Shown here one piece after another: positions 5,546 to 5,796 of a stretch of DNA of 5,796 nucleotides. Within the stretch, counting starts at the first letter, position 1. The number at the start of each line of letters is the position of its first letter. The DNA lies in the NCBI GenBank assembly GCA_030605285.1, contig JAUWIQ010000146.1, positions 1 through 5,796 on the forward strand, read 5' to 3'. Source of the DNA: Planctomycetota bacterium. GTDB taxonomy: Bacteria; Planctomycetota; Planctomycetia; Pirellulales; UBA7805. The notes below the pieces were generated by a model. That model did no database searches. It saw only the letters and a list, made by a program, of their open reading frames with translations, and was not told the DNA's origin. Position numbers and translations under genes: made by a program.

Positions 5546-5796
5546 TTACCTGCGTGGACCTCCGCCACTGCGATTCCCACCACTGCGATTCCCACCACTG
5601 CGATTCCCGCCACTGCGATTCCCACCACTGCGATTCCCGCCGCCCGGACCCCGACTGGCTCCAGCCCGGTTCGGGCCACGCTGTTTCCCGCCAGCGCCCT
5701 GGCCCCGGTTGTTCGGGCCACGCTGTTTCCCGCCAGCGCCCTGGCCCCGGTTGTTCGGGCCACGCTGCTGTCCGTCAGCGCCCTGACCATTCTGGC
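5546..5796 (-). CDS. Gly/Arg/Asn/Gln-rich repeat tail of an unidentified protein (C-terminal part)
   Basis: The last 82 codons of a minus-strand gene that enters from the right edge and stops with TAA at 5546-5548. Two repeat types are seen. First, a 14-residue unit, NRGQGAGGKQRGPN, is present twice exactly and once degenerate. Second, a five-residue unit, NRSGG, is repeated five times, before the final GGPRR. The tail is basic and disordered, with RG/RGG-like character. Such tails are known at the ends of DEAD-box RNA helicases and other RNA-binding proteins, so an RNA-related function is a reasonable guess; no diagnostic domain lies in the window. This frame was chosen over the overlapping one (starting near 5790 and running to 5155) because it ends at a stop 29 bases before a terminator and gives the typical Gly-Arg composition. 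The other frame reads through the terminator and antisense to the propeller gene. Confidence 0.75.
   Translation of the reverse strand, partial: QNGQGADGQQRGPNNRGQGAGGKQRGPNNRGQGAGGKQRGPNRAGASRGPGGGNRSGGNRSGGNRSGGNRSGGNRSGGGPRR
5567..5641. repeat. Five tandem copies of a 15-bp unit
   Basis: The plus-strand unit ACTGCGATTCCCACC occurs five times in a row. The only differences are single A/G changes, which on the coding strand are third positions of Gly codons (GGT or GGC). Each unit encodes one pentapeptide NRSGG on the minus strand. Arrays this uniform tend to change copy number by slippage or recombination. Confidence 0.9.
5672..5796. repeat. Tandem 42-bp repeat, two exact copies and one degenerate
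   Basis: Copies at 5672-5713 and 5714-5755 are identical over all 42 bases. A third, partial copy from 5756 to the window edge has several substitutions. The unit encodes 14 residues of the Gly/Gln/Arg-rich tail. Perfect identity of two copies points to a recent duplication. More copies may continue beyond the edge. Confidence 0.88.

Noticed and set aside
5155..5790. Minus-strand frame of 211 codons at the right end
   Set aside because: It reads the repeat tail in a different frame, passes through the shared terminator and runs antisense to the propeller gene. The frame ending at 5546 is better supported.

Overview
The window looks like a piece of a planctomycete chromosome, probably from the Pirellulaceae side of the phylum. 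The basis is the combination of genes: a lipoprotein built of the 24-residue leucine-rich repeats that are abundant in planctomycetes, a secreted protein with very high cysteine content, a large secreted beta-propeller-like protein, a fatty acyl-AMP ligase start of the kind that often heads polyketide or lipid synthases, and long spacers between genes. No rRNA, tRNA, transposase, CRISPR array or phage gene is visible.

Layout from left to right. Positions 1-617 (minus strand) hold the N-terminal 205 residues of a fatty acyl-AMP ligase that runs off the left edge. Positions 618-1439 are a gene-free spacer with several hairpin-forming inverted repeats. Positions 1440-2294 (plus) encode a leucine-rich-repeat lipoprotein with eight regular 24-residue repeats. 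Positions 2295-3022 are a second spacer, with a cluster of perfect inverted repeats at about 2391-2578 and a perfect 15-bp tandem duplication at 2906-2935. Positions 3023-3547 (plus) encode a 174-residue exported protein with 34 cysteines, followed by a strong intrinsic terminator at 3576-3614. A third spacer with a hairpin at 4005-4040 leads to 4076-5428 (plus), a 450-residue exported protein resembling a beta-propeller. It converges on a minus-strand gene whose last 82 codons (5546-5796) encode a Gly/Arg/Asn/Gln-rich tail made of two kinds of tandem repeat. The hairpin at 5480-5516 probably terminates both convergent transcripts.

The three central genes point the same way and all encode proteins predicted to leave the cytoplasm. 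They are separated by 728 and 528 bp, with a terminator between the second and third, so they look like separate transcription units and not an operon. I see no evidence of a multi-gene pathway. The most unusual items are the cysteine-rich exported protein with its upstream tandem repeat, the hairpin cluster in the spacer before it, and the repeat-built tail at the right edge. None amounts to a demonstrated new system.
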